This document shows, piece by piece, positions 1 through 11,180 of a DNA stretch of 64,000 bases. Numbering within the stretch: position 1 is the stretch's first letter; every line of letters starts with the position of its first letter. Both the position numbers and the translations under genes were made by a program. The notes beneath the pieces were generated by a model. That model was given only the letters and a program-made list of their open reading frames with translations. It made no database searches and was not told the origin of the DNA. Source of the stretch: Trametes villosa (taxonomy: Eukaryota > Basidiomycota > Agaricomycetes > Polyporales > Polyporaceae); assembly GCA_002964805.2 (NCBI GenBank), contig PUDQ02000091.1, positions 1 to 64,000 on the forward strand. The letters run 5' to 3'.

Positions 1-344
1 CCACATACCTTGCGATTTGTGGTGCAGCAGGGCCATGCACACCCGAGGGTGGTTCGCGGCCGGGCAGTGGGCTGCTGCACCGCTCAGGCTGCAGTTCACG
101 GCTCAGCAGGGCTCTGCTCATCCGCATGTGCTACGCGGCCGAGCAGGCACCTGCTAGGCTGCGTGATGCGCGATCTGCCTTATAACAATGGCCTGCATGG
201 CTGCATGGTCTAGGTCAAAAGGTTTGTAACAGCTGGAAAGGTTAGCGATTGGTTAGGCAGCCCAGCCATAGCTCTAGATGTTAGACCTTTACATAAGAGC
301 ACACAGGTTGCGCTTTGAAGATGTCAAACATTTCAGTGGCCAAA

Positions 345-565
345 GGATAGGCTAGCATCCTAGCAAGGTCTACCTATGGACCTCACCTGGTGCCCTTGCC
401 ACAGGTCAACCTGATTGAAAGGCTAGCTATATACCTCTCCTGGTTATAGACCTTACCTGGTTAAGATAGGCTAGCACCCTAGCAAGGTCTAGCTATGAAC
501 CTCACCGGGTGCCATATCTACCCACAGGTCAGCCTGACAGCAAGTCTAGCTGTAGACCTCACCTG
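345..565. repeat. Imperfect tandem repeat, about 118-bp period
   Basis: Two related copies can be read, one from about 347 and one from about 465. Each starts with ATAGGCTAGCA, continues through a TAGCAAGGTCTA block and a CCTCACC(T/G)GGTGCC block, and ends in a CACAGGTCA(A/G)CCTGA block. Shorter pieces (CTAGCTATAGACCTCACCTGG-like) recur between and after them. The stretch is AT-richer than the genes. No coding frame is convincing. It may be a decayed transposon or satellite piece. Confidence 0.6.
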
Positions 566-859
566 GTTCAAGGCCTTGAAGGCCTGAAAAATCCTAGCCA
601 TAACCTTTAGGCCCATACCATAACCCTCACTGAGGTACTTCTGTCCCCTATAAATCTAGATCGTTACAACAGCTGCAAGTCTAGCTAGTAGTAGTTGTAT
701 ATAATTCCTACGTTACTGTATATTCGCGTAGTTATATCTTGGATGAATATATTGATCTACTCCGACGACCAGCCAGGGGAGCCACCGTGTAAGCTGTTCA
801 ACGACAGAATGTGCCACATATGTGCACGCTAACATCTGTACTGAACCATGTATTCATAG
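566..859. other. Non-coding stretch
   Basis: AT-rich sequence with no recognisable gene. It includes a TATA-rich patch around 690-735. Nothing else is seen. Confidence 0.5.
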
Positions 860-998
860 CCCGGGGATGCGCATGTGCGCAACCTCGGGCGACTCTCCCA
901 ACTCCAGCTGAGGTCCCGAGGTTCCGCACATGCGCATCCTCGGGCGACCGCCCCAACTCCAGCTCAGGTCCCGAGGTTCCGCACATGCGCATCCTCGG
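860..998. repeat. Hairpin repeat cluster, upstream side (3 units)
   Basis: Three near-identical 30-nt hairpins lie at about 860-889, 914-943 and 969-998. Each has CCCGAGGTT/AACCTCGGG-type arms around a GCGCATGTGCGC-like centre; units two and three read CCCGAGGTTCCGCACATGCG followed by CATCCTCGGG. The spacers are also repeated (CCCAACTCCAGCT(G/C)AGGT), giving a period of about 55 bp. The same hairpin family recurs at 3082-3220 on the other side of the next gene. Confidence 0.85.
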
Positions 999-1653
999 GC
1001 CTCGCCTCGACCAGACGCAAGTCTTCAGAGTAATCGCGCGTTTGTTTGGATATTCGGGGACCCGCGACTCACCATCCCGTGTTGTCGTGTTTCGTATTGC
1101 ACCGTTGCACCTCTTTCTTCTTTCGCGCGTTGTAACAAATGTATTTTTTCGGTTTCCTCTACGTGTACCCCAGCCCGCGAACCTCGTGTGCTCAGGCAAT
1201 CGAAACGACAACCTAGGCTGACATGGCGCGAATAGGATACGCGCTGTACGGTCCGTTGGTATGTACATGTGGGCGCGCCTGTGACAACTGCCTTTTCCAG
1301 TAACTCTACTCAACGCCGCGCCAATCGGCTGCTTCTCCACGTTACCCAGTGAGTCGCATTCCGCACATCAATCTGCTCCGTCTCCCTACACTCATTGTGC
1401 TCGTCCGTCCGTGCCCTCCAGATCCCCCGCATCGTCCTCAAACATCTCCAATTCTCTCTCGGACATCCCCGCACACGATCCGCCTGCCCGCGCGACATCC
1501 TCCTCCCCGAGCGCCCACCGACCCCGGCTATATGGCACTAGCTTTACCTTATATGTACGCGCATTCATCCGCCCCGCCCTTCTCTTCCCACACTCTTCGC
1601 ATCATTTTCCTCGCATCCCCCTCATTTTTGTCTCTCCTTCTCATCCTTCAACC

Positions 1654-2947
1654 ATGGATTCCGAGCCCGTTCCCTCCTCTGCTCCGGCGACCCCAGCCCC
1701 GCCCACATCGTCCGAGGGCACCAACACGCCGACCTTCCCTCTGCCCGCTTACCCCCCGGGACTCGACATTGGCCATGTCCAACAAAACGGCGCAGCGGAC
1801 GAACTCATCCCCGTCGGCTGCCCGCTCCTCTCCGCTCCAGGTACGTCCGCGTTTCCTTGTCGAGCCGTCCGCGCGCTGATCATTTCTTTACCTTTGTCAC
1901 AGCGCCGTACCTCGCCACCAAGGTCGTGCAGGTGGGACAAGTGTACGTCTGTCCGTTCACGCGCGCACCCGTCGCCCACCTTTCGTCGTGCTAACCGCCC
2001 GGGTTTGTATAGCGTCGTCGCAAACGGGATGTCGTACTTCGTTCTCGCGCTCTACGCCGAGGCCTCTTCAATCGATGTAAGTCCCGCCCTCATTTGCTCT
2101 CAGCGCGCGCTCATCCTCGTACTTGACCTTTCCAAGTTTGTCGCCACGCTCTTCCGTGTGAGGCGTGTTCCGGACGTCATCCGCACCGTCAAGGCCCACC
2201 AACTCCCCATTGACTTCATCTCGCGCTTCTGCATGAACGAGCTCGTCGCCTTCGCGCCGGTCGTCCTCATGAAAACCACCGCATTCACCGGCCTCAAACA
2301 CGTCCTCGTCTTCCACGACAGGAACATCTCGCTCCCGCCCTTGGACGGCATAATCCCCTTCTTCCGCACCAACGTCGTGCTCGGGGGGAACCCCACCGGT
2401 GACCGCCCCACCTGGATCATCTACAATGTACGTCTCTCGAGTTTCTCTCGTTGTCTCTCGTGTGCCGTTTGCTCATCGGCGATCCCGATTCCCTTAGCAA
2501 GGTCCGCTGTTCTGCCACCCCAACTGCAGCCAGGGCGGTGTTTATCGCCCCAGCGCGGACACGGTGCGCTTCTGCGGCAACTGCAAGATGTGGTTCCATG
2601 TCCAGTGCCTCCAGCCCGTCCCGCCCATCGAGCTCAACGAACGCCTCACCGAGGCATGCGGCTGGGCCCCCTCCACCTCCTCGGACGACATTCTCTGGTG
2701 GGAGGTCATCACCTGCCCCCTCGAACGCACCCCCTTTCTCGACCGCTACGACCACGTCTACCCCCGATCCTTCGAGTCCTCCCTGTGGTTTGCGCGGTCC
2801 CACCACATCCCCGGACGCGGCCCGCCCGGCAGCGGAACCTGTCGCTGGATGAAGGAGGTGCACTTCCCCTTCTTCCCCGCCTCCCTGCTCATGTTTTCGC
2901 GCGAGGCAGAGAGGTACTGCTGCGACAGATGCGGACGATGCGTGTAG
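1654..2947 (+). CDS. BAH/PHD-like zinc-binding protein, 343 aa
   Basis: Five exons by my reading: 1654-1840, 1903-1942, 2013-2076, 2137-2427 and 2498-2947. All junctions are GT-AG and phases agree, giving 344 codons with stop. The start has a good context (ACCATGG) after a pyrimidine-rich leader. The N-terminus is Pro/Ser-rich. The middle resembles the BAH-like module seen in many mushroom nuclear proteins. It is followed directly by a cysteine-rich finger (FCHPNC, then FCGNCKMWFHVQC), which resembles a PHD finger with the Trp and His in the usual places. The C-terminus ends in CCDRCGRCV, a possible extra metal site. A chromatin-reader role is inferred from architecture only. The gene sits between two clusters of the same palindromic hairpin. 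Confidence 0.75.
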
Positions 2948-3081
2948 GGCCCGGTGGACATGTATATACGCTACGCTTGTATATTCGCTTACATCTTGAC
3001 TAAATGCATGAGCATCTATCTCAAACGACGACCGCCCAAATCGCAAATGTGCCCGGCGTGTGTCCAAGTCCGCGAGTTCAC

Positions 3082-3220
3082 CCCCGAGGTTGCGCTGGTG
3101 CGCAACCTCGGAGATTTAGTGGGTCTTACCCTCACCCCCGAGGTTCCGCAGGTGCGCAACCTCGGAGCTTGAGTGACCATCTGGCGCTAGCCCCGAGGTT
3201 CCGCACCTGCGCAACCTCGG
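3082..3220. repeat. Hairpin repeat cluster, downstream side (3 units)
   Basis: Three hairpins lie at about 3082-3112, 3135-3165 and 3190-3220. Each has CCCCGAGGTT/AACCTCGG arms around a GCGC..GTGCGC or CCGCA..TGCGC centre. A fourth, weaker one may lie at about 3249-3272. Arms match the cluster at 860-998, but the loop bases differ (CAGGTG, CACCTG, CTGGTG against CACATG). That compensation suggests the fold is kept rather than the exact sequence. Confidence 0.85.
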
Positions 3221-3272
3221 AGATTTTGTTATCCGTCCCCTCACCACAAGAGGTTACGTACCTGCGCGGCCG

Positions 3273-6038
3273 CAGTGTTACATCAAATATATTTTTATTC
3301 TGCTCCTCTATCGGTACGACCTTGCGTTCGTCCGCCCACGCCGACCAACCCTCTTGCATTCCTTCCCAAGATAAGGTGCAGGCGCAGGCCAGAGCCTGAC
3401 CCACATAGGTAGTATTCTTTTGCATGCATATGCTTTGTTTGTGGCTGCTTCCAGCGTTGTGATAATGTATTATTCTGCTGTCTACACACTCGATGATTCC
3501 GCTGTCTACGCTAGTCATGCGGGTGGGGACGCGGGGGAGTAACAATCTTACATCGGGCTGCGCTACTGCACGGACAATAAGCTATTCTTACAGTGGGGAG
3601 ACCGGTGCGGACTAGGGCAGCCAGGGAACAGCGCTGCTTGCGGGGGAGCGTCTGAGACATCCCCATCATAAAGTGGCTGATCCATCACAAAGTGGCTGCC
3701 CATCACCGTTTTGCCGCCCATCCATCAGCGCTTAACCCAGCCCTTGCGCGCTTAGGGCGGCCCCAACCCTCACCCACTCGACTTTTGACCCTGTGTATAC
3801 TAGTCGTGGATCAGTTTGTACATTCGGCATCGGTCATGTCGGGGTCTCACATACCGGCGGGTTGGCGTACCAATGGCCTGGTGGAGCACCCAGGCGGCAC
3901 CGCACACACAGGCAGTTTGCATAGTCCACGGAGAAGTGGGCTGCGGGTACGGTAGAATATAAGTGGACTCTCACAGAAGATGAAGAACAGTGCAGACGCA
4001 CCGCAAAGAACCCCCCACAACCAGATATCATGCAGCCTCCTTTGGCCATTGCAGTGTTTGGGTCATCGGATGGAAGACGGCCAGCTGCGTGCGACAGCCT
4101 GGGATGGCCACAGCCGTCGCAGAGCTGTGCAGGATCTTGAGCCCTCTAGACGTGATGTGAGTACACTGCACTGAACGCTGAGATTCGGGAAACTCACATA
4201 GCAAGCTGCGTGGTTGACTATCAGGACAAAGGAACCACATCCCGCGCAGTCTTGAGAGACGCAGTCTTCCCGTCTAGGGAGTTGGCCGGACATAGTTGGG
4301 GAGGGGCGAGGAGAATCAGGGTGCCGTCGAGACCTTTATATCGGCCAAGCGACCGGCGCAAAACCGATGCCGCATGATGTGCAGCGGTGTGCAACGATGA
4401 GCATCGGCGGTAACTGTATGCAGGGCACTGTGTTGAATGAGCAGCAGACTCGGTCACCAGTGGAAATCGGTAACAATGGATTATAATAGAAAGCTAGAGT
4501 ACATGCAGAGAAGGGATGAGAGTCAATGCTCAGCGAAGACCGTCGGTGTGCGTTGGTGTGCGTCGGTGACCGTCGATGGTGAGCGGGTGCGGGTAAGCGC
4601 CGAGGTTCGGGTCAGTGACAAACACTGACAAACGATGACGAGCGGGTGGAAACAAGGACCCGGATTATTGTCCGATACTATCACACGACGCCTAATGCAA
4701 CTGTTTGCACTGTTCGAGCTGTTATACGGTCCCCTCGCGCACAATGCCTCTCAGATTGGAAAGGTTAGTCCAAATATGTCTTGCACACATCTCTATCGAG
4801 TGAGTTTTAGCGTGCGCCGCCTGGAGTGAGCGTCGGAGCACTTCCGGTGAGGGGACCTCGTTTTCGCCATGTAATGCAAACGAGAGTGACTCGCGGTCAC
4901 AGGGGAGAATCAAGCTCCGACTCGGCAGCTGGGCGCGTAGAGTTGCAAGTGATGTCGCTCTGGCTGCAAGTCGCTGCATCGCCGCATTTGCATCAGCGGT
5001 CTCGCGTCGCTTGACGCGTCGGAGTGCGAATGTGTCACTCCCAAAGACCCCTTCGAAGAGGACCACTCCGTGGGACGACTTACCAACGCCCAGAGCAGAT
5101 ATCGGGCGCATAGAGGAGGTAGTATGCAGGCCTTGGATGCGACATATCAAGTTTGGTATTTATCGGTGGAGGAGTCGCGCACAGATCTGACCATCAGGTG
5201 CCCGGAAAGTGCATACATATCCCCCTCAAAACCTCTGTTACTCAACTGTCTCGCTCAATTTCCTCCCGATCCCCTTCATATTCCGCAAGGGGTCTATGAA
5301 TGCTACCATTATCAACACCTGCAAGTTTGACATTAAACGGATGGACGAGAGAGCTACAACCGACGATTTGCATTGCTTGGCGACAGTTGCATTAGGTGTC
5401 GTGTGATAGTAGATCCCTTCATACCGCAGACTTTCACTATTCAGGGACCCACGCCAAGTGGCAGTGCTAACGGGCGCCTCATGGACCCGTGGGCGTCTAG
5501 AAAGGGAGGGGCAAGCCCCGAGCGGGCACCTTTCGAGCTCTACGTCGTCGGGAACTGCTCCCTTATGCTCGACATACGGGAACGAAAGGAGGGGGCACAG
5601 TGCCCCGAGCAGACGGAAAAAACATAGGGCGAACGGAGGGACGGTCGAGGCTGGGCAGCCCGATTTACGAGGGCGTGCACAAGCAGCTGGCTTCACATGC
5701 CCCCATTAGATCTGGGGGGAGTGGACTCATGAGGGCGAGTATCGCAGGCTTCGCGACGTCCATTGCAGATGTCCCTAAACAGTACCAAGAGACTGCGCGC
5801 ATTTCAAGGGCTCGCAAACCGTTGTGAGCACTTGTGAGGATTTCGCGGCTTCGCTGATGTCGACCCCCCTGCCCACCTGACGGAGGAATCTGCGTAGGCA
5901 TGCGCGCTGCTCAAGCTGCGCCATGGCTCCACTTTATGCGGTGGGATACCTCTCGGGCCATCATGTAGGGCAGTAGGCTGTGCCAAGTGTTGTATATACA
6001 GCCGAGGTGCTATCCTCGCATGCCTCCAAGCACATCTC
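3273..6038. other. Intergenic stretch, no supported gene
   Basis: About 2.8 kb without a gene I can support. A minus-strand open frame at 4722-5150 (142 codons) has some protein-like composition but no start context, splice partners or domain I recognise. Another at 5238-5696 (minus) is Cys-rich and unconvincing. Around 4540-4625 there is a short GTCGGTG/GCGTCGGTGACCGTCG-type simple repeat. Confidence 0.4.
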
Positions 6039-8100
6039 CTATGTAACAGCTGTGCGAAACCGATCAGCAAACCACCCCAGACCAGCAACACCGAGGAGCA
6101 CTCACTATACTTCGGGCCACCGCCGCCCTCGGGCACGGTCCACGTAATATCCTGCGTCGGCACCTTCACGTCGCAGAACTTGCAGTGTATGCAGTTCTGC
6201 GAGTTGATGACCAGCCGCTTCCCGCCCCACCCCGCCAGCTCCGCAACCTCCGTGCTCTCCGCCGCGCCAGCGTCCTCCGCGTCCACGTACTCGTACACCT
6301 GCGCCGGACACGCGCGCCCGAGCAGCCCCGCGTACTCGTCCACGTTCGCGCGCACATGCGCCCTCCGCACGTCCGCGTCCTCCGTCCAGCGCTCCGTCGC
6401 CTCGCCCTTCCCGGCGTCCGCACCCTCCGCGCCCGCCTCCTCCGCGCCCCCCGGCGGGAGGTACCGCCGCACGCGGAGGTGCACAGGCTGGTCCTCGGCG
6501 TGGTTCGTGCCCGTGAGCGCGACGCTCGTGAGGAGGTCGGTCGAGAGCGGCGGCTCGAACGGCGGGTACGCAATCGGCTCACACTCCACCGCGCGCTTCG
6601 TGTGCGCCGCGTCCGAGAGCTGCTTCGTGTTGCGGAACGTCCACGGTGTGCGCCCGCGCAGGAGGAGCGTGTCGATGCCCGAGTACGCGACGCCGCCGAG
6701 CACGCCGAGCGGGGTGTTGAACGACGGGCGCACGTTGCGCACCTCGTGCAGGTCCTCGTGCACCCAGCTCTTGTTCAGCGCGGCCTCGTACGCGCTCATG
6801 TCCGCGGGCGCGTCCTCGGACGCGGCGTCGGACGCGACGACGTCGAACGCGGCCTCGGCGGCGAGCATGCCGCTCTTCATCGCGTTGTGCGTGCCCTTGA
6901 TCTTGGGGACGTTGACGAAGCCGGCGGAGCAGCCGATGAGGGCGCCGCCGGGGAAGTCGAGCTTCGGGACGGACTGGAGGCCGCCCTCGTTAAGGACGCG
7001 CGCGCCGTACGCTATCCGCGTGGACTCGCCAGAGAGTAAGTCGCGGAAATACGGATGGTGCTTCATGCGCTGGAGGGGGATCAGAATGCATGGGGCGCGC
7101 GCGAGCGGGCGGACGCACCTGGAGTTCGCGGTATGGGCTGAGGTATGGGTTAGAGTAGTCGAGTCCGACGACCAGTCCCAGGGTCACAAGACCGTCGGCC
7201 ATGTGGTAGGCCCATCCGCCGCCGTAGGTCTTGAGGTCGAGCGGCCAGCCCATAGTGTGTACGACCTTTCCAGGCTCGTGTTTACTGGGGTCGACGCGCC
7301 ATACCTCCTTGACGCCGAGACCGTATGTCTGGGGGTCACGGCCCTCGCGCAGCTTGAAGCGGCGGATAGCCTCCTTAGACAGAGAGCCGTGCGCACCTTC
7401 AGCGAGGAGGGTAACCCGCGCTCGAAACTCCATGCCAGGCTCAAAGGAGTCCTTCATACGACCCTGGCGGTCAAGGCCGACTTCGTTCGTGCGGACGCCG
7501 AGAACGGAGCGGCCGTCTGGGCCGTAGACAAGGCCAGCACCTGCGAAGCCGGGGTAGACCTCGACGCCCATCTCTTCGGCGATGGCGCCAAGCCATGCTG
7601 TAACGCGGGAGAGGGAGACGACGTAGGTGCCGGTCTTCTTCATCTGTGGTGGCTGGGGGAAGCGGAAGGAGCGGTTCTTGGTGAAGACGCGCATCTGGGT
7701 GGAGGTGGTGGGCTGGGTGAGTGGGTGGTCTGGTCGGTCCTTCCAGTCGGGAAGGAGCTCATTGAGTGCGCGAGGCTCGATGACGGCGCCGGAGAGGATG
7801 TGCGAGCCTAGAGAGCGGTGAGCACACGAGTGCACGAGGGCTAGAGCAGTACTCACCGACTTCGGCGCCCTTCTCGAGGACGACGACGCGGACTTCGCGT
7901 CCCTTCTCCTGTTCGAGCTGTTTCAGTCGGATAGCGGCGCTGAGTCCTGCAGGGCCTGCGCCGACGATGCAGACGTCGACCTCATCGCTTGGCCGCTCCA
8001 CATTGCTAGGGTCGAAGAGTTCCCTTCTCCGAGATGCAGACGAGTGAAGTGAGCGTGCAAGCTTGAGGGGCGCGGGATGCGCTCGACAGCGAGCAAGCAT
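6039..8100 (-). CDS. ETFDH: Electron transfer flavoprotein-ubiquinone oxidoreductase, mitochondrial, 635 aa
   Basis: This inner-membrane flavoprotein passes electrons from ETF (fatty-acid and amino-acid oxidation) to ubiquinone. Four exons on the minus strand: 8100-7857, 7807-7119, 7069-6106 and a final 11-nt exon 6049-6039. Phases agree and give 636 codons with stop, close to the family's usual 600-640. The N-terminus (MLARCRAHPAPLKLARSLHS) looks like a mitochondrial presequence. A GAGPAGLSAA dinucleotide-binding motif lies near residue 60. The [4Fe-4S] ligands are visible near the C-terminus (RACPAQV, then NCIHCKFCD), followed by the family signature WTVPEGGGGPKY. The last exon adds only TVT and the stop. 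I chose the start at 8100 because the upstream in-frame extension to 8391 is unlike a targeting sequence. The gene is divergent from the transporter at 8422. Confidence 0.95.
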
Positions 8101-8421
8101 GCCTGGGAGTCGGGAGCGAGTCAGAGGAGAACGAGAAAGAGCGGTCGGGCGTCGAGGGGAATGGGTCGGCCGTGATTCGCTGCCGCTCTGCACTCGTCCG
8201 GATCCCGGCCCACGTGCTTTTACCCCGGAGTGTCCGAGGGCCGTCTCCCCTTGCGCGACCCCAGATACTTTCCCGTCATCGACTGCGGGGCCGGGCGGAC
8301 CGCGACGCGCAGTGAGCACGCATCCCCGGGCGATGTCCGCCACACAGACCGCGACCACCACGACCCGACTCTCTGCGCCCTTGCGCGCCATACTTTACCG
8401 CTAGACTGAGCGAATGACCTC
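8101..8421. promoter_or_regulatory. Divergent promoter region, ETFDH / GPH transporter
   Basis: A 321-bp gap separates the two start codons of oppositely transcribed genes, so both promoters must lie here or overlap upstream exons. No clear TATA box is visible on either strand. The region is GC-rich and contains ATGs upstream of both genes. Confidence 0.6.
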
Positions 8422-11026
8422 ATGACCGGCTTCTCGTCCATCCCGCTCGCAGAGGAGGGCGGCGAGCGCGACGGCGCGCACCTCGCCGGCGTCGCGAAGA
8501 TCCTCGGCCCACGATGGGCGCAGCTGCCCGCCATTACGATCGGCCTCCTAGGCGTCCAGGTCTTCTGGTCCGTAGAGATGTCCTATGGTACGTCTGCTCG
8601 CATCCTTCTACAGTTCGTCCTACTTACCATGGGGTGCATGTAGGCACGCCGTACTTGCTCTCCCTCGGCCTCTCCAAGGCAGCCGTCTCACTCGTCTTCC
8701 TTGCCGGGCCCATCTCCGGGCTCGTCGTACAACCTCTGATTGGTAAGTGTATGTCTAACCTCTGCAGACCCGCTCGCAATCTAACCGCTCATGCAGGCGT
8801 TCTCGCCGACAACTCAAAGTCTCGCTTTGGCCGCCGTAGACCATTCATGATATGCGGCGCCATTATATGCACAGCTGCCATGCTCCTACTCGGTTTCACG
8901 CGACCAGTCGCATCTATATTCACCACCAAAGCATCGAGCGCGGTATGTAACCTGTTCGCGCGCGCGCCGACCCATCGAATTGACGTGGGCAACACAGAAT
9001 GGCATCCTCACGATCTGGCTAGCTATTCTCGCTCTCTTCACCATCGACTTCTCCATCAATGCTGGTGCGCTCCACTCGGACTATCCCCTGTTTGCCGCAC
9101 TTACCACTGCATATAGTCCAAGCGGTTGACCGCGCCCTCATCGTAGACACCCTCCCCTCCGCCGACCAGGCGGACGCCAACGCCTGGGCCGCACGTATGC
9201 TCGGCGTCGGCAGCGTTGCCGGCTACTTCATGTCCGTCGGTCTAATCTCAGCGCGTCACTCTGGTCTGACAACTCCACAGCGGCAACGTAGACATGACCG
9301 CAGTATTTCCCTTCTTGGGAGATACTGAACTCGAGGTTCTCGCGGTCGTGGGCTCCTTCCTTCTCATCGCCACCCACGGCGTTACCGCTTTCTGTACCAA
9401 AGAAAAGGTTGTAGTAGCCACCAAGTACGCATACATCCCTCTTTTGCGGTACTACGTGGCTGACACCGACCAGAGGCGCGAAGAAGAGCTTTTCCAAAGA
9501 GCTCCGAGATATCTGGGATAACGCGCGCACGCTTCCACCAGTAATACGACAGATCGTACGTATCACCACCCTGCGTGTTACACTCGCTCACCACCCATCC
9601 GCAGTGTATGATCCAATTCTTGTAAGTCTCCGCCTGCGCTGTTACCCGCTAATCCCCCGCTCACCGCGCCCAGCTCCTGGATCGGCTGGTTCCCCGTGCT
9701 CTTCTACACAACCGCCTTCATCGGCGACCTGCACAAACGCGCCTCCCCCCTCCCGCCCTCCGACCCCACGCTCGACGCCGAAGCGACGCGCCTGGGCACG
9801 CGCGCGCTCTTCTACTCCGCGCTGCTCAGCCTGAGCGCGAACATCCTCCTCCCGTTTGTCGTCGCCGATTCCGCGCGCAGCCGCCGCCTGCTCGAGCGCA
9901 AGCTCGTCCAGGCGCACAAGAGCGCGTGGGTGCGCATGTACGAGCGCGTCAAGGTCGGGCTGCCGACGATGTGGGCGACGGGCCACTTGCTGTTCGCGGT
10001 GTGCATGTTCGCGACGTTGTGAGTTACCGAACGATTGTGTTATCTTGTAGCGGACATTTAATGTGCGGCATAGCTTCTACTCGACGGTAGCGGGCGCGAC
10101 GTTCTTCACCACGCTCACCGGGTTCTCATGGTCAATCACCCAATGGGCCCCCTTCTCCCTAGTACGTACCCGCTCACTACATACCAAACCCGCCATACTA
10201 ACCGCCCCCACAGCTCGCAGAAGCGATCCTCACCGACGACGCGCCCGCCGGAGACGACGCCGGCTCCATCGTCCTGCAAGACACCCGCTCCCGGCGACGC
10301 TCCGGCGACCTCGCGCTCGCCGCCTCCGAGCACGAGCGGCAGTTCCTCGTCGGCTCCGACGTCGAAGACGACGATGCCTCCGATGCCGAGCTACCGCGGA
10401 AGTCCCGCGAGGAGGACGTCCGCTCGTTCTCGTCGGACGCGTCGATGGAGGACGATGGGCCTGTGCGCAGTCGGTCGAGCTCCGTGGATCGGGAGCGCGA
10501 CCGGCATCCGTTGAGGAACTTGAGTGCGCGGACGAGTCATCTGGATGTGCACTCGCTTGCAGATCCCGAAGATGAGGATGAGCAGGGTGAGAAACCCCGT
10601 AGTGGGCTTGCAGCCAAGGCGGGCATCATCATCGTAAGGTTGCGCTTTTGCTGTCTGCGGCCCTCGAAAACTGACCGCGGGGCGCCATAGGGTATCCACA
10701 ACATCTTCATCGTCATCCCGCAGTTCATCATGACCGGTCTCGCCTCGCTCGTTTTCTTCTTCCTCGACCCATCGAAGGCAGCCATCAACGCGACAGAGGA
10801 TGCAGTCGACCCTCTTGGAGCCCCAGAACTCGTCGACCGCGCAGAAGCCCTCGCGAGCGGTGGTGGTCCGAACTCGTATGCGGTGATCTACCGGTGAGTG
10901 TTCCTTCTCGGCGGGCGTACGTAGACCAGCGCTAACTATATGTTTATTTGTAGATTTGGTGGGCTATCCGCTGCGGTCGCGTTCGTGCTGACGCTACGAC
11001 TTGCCCGCGAGCTTCGACACCACTAG
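8422..11026 (+). CDS. GPH-family sucrose/alpha-glucoside-type H+ symporter, 654 aa
   Basis: A multi-spanning plasma-membrane sugar transporter of the SUC/SUT (SLC45-like) type. Thirteen exons: 8422-8587, 8644-8742, 8797-8942, 8998-9064, 9117-9231, 9281-9424, 9474-9555, 9605-9621, 9674-10018, 10074-10161, 10214-10633, 10691-10893 and 10954-11026. All phases agree, giving 655 codons with stop. Family marks include VEMSYGTPYLLSLGL in TM1-2, PLIGVLADNSKSRFGRRRPF (the R-x-G-R-R-R-P loop after TM2), and FSINAVQAVDRALIVD. Exon 8 is only 17 nt. Exon 11 (420 nt) inserts an acidic, Ser-rich hydrophilic loop of about 130 residues before the last membrane segments, much longer than in plant members. Substrate (sucrose, maltose or another glucoside) cannot be told from sequence. 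Confidence 0.9.
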
Positions 11027-11180
11027 TCTCCTGCTGTGTATAACGCCGGACGTTCCCCGTACCATACCTTCGCTCTGTACTAATTGCTATCGGATTTCGT
11101 TCTGGAGATACATTTTCTTACACATACACCATCCGTTCCATTCCTCCCCTAGTTGATGTCATCGCGCGCTCCGCCCTCCC

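Noticed and set aside
860..3220. Hairpin repeats as a CRISPR array
   Set aside because: Fungal sequence; the units are palindromes with repeated, not unique, spacers, and there are no cas genes.
4722..5150. 142-codon minus-strand frame in the 3.3-6.0 kb gap
   Set aside because: Some protein-like composition but no start context, splice partners or recognisable family.
6180..7811. 543-codon plus-strand frame across ETFDH
   Set aside because: It is the antisense shadow of the GC-rich ETFDH exons, whose minus-strand product is clearly recognisable.
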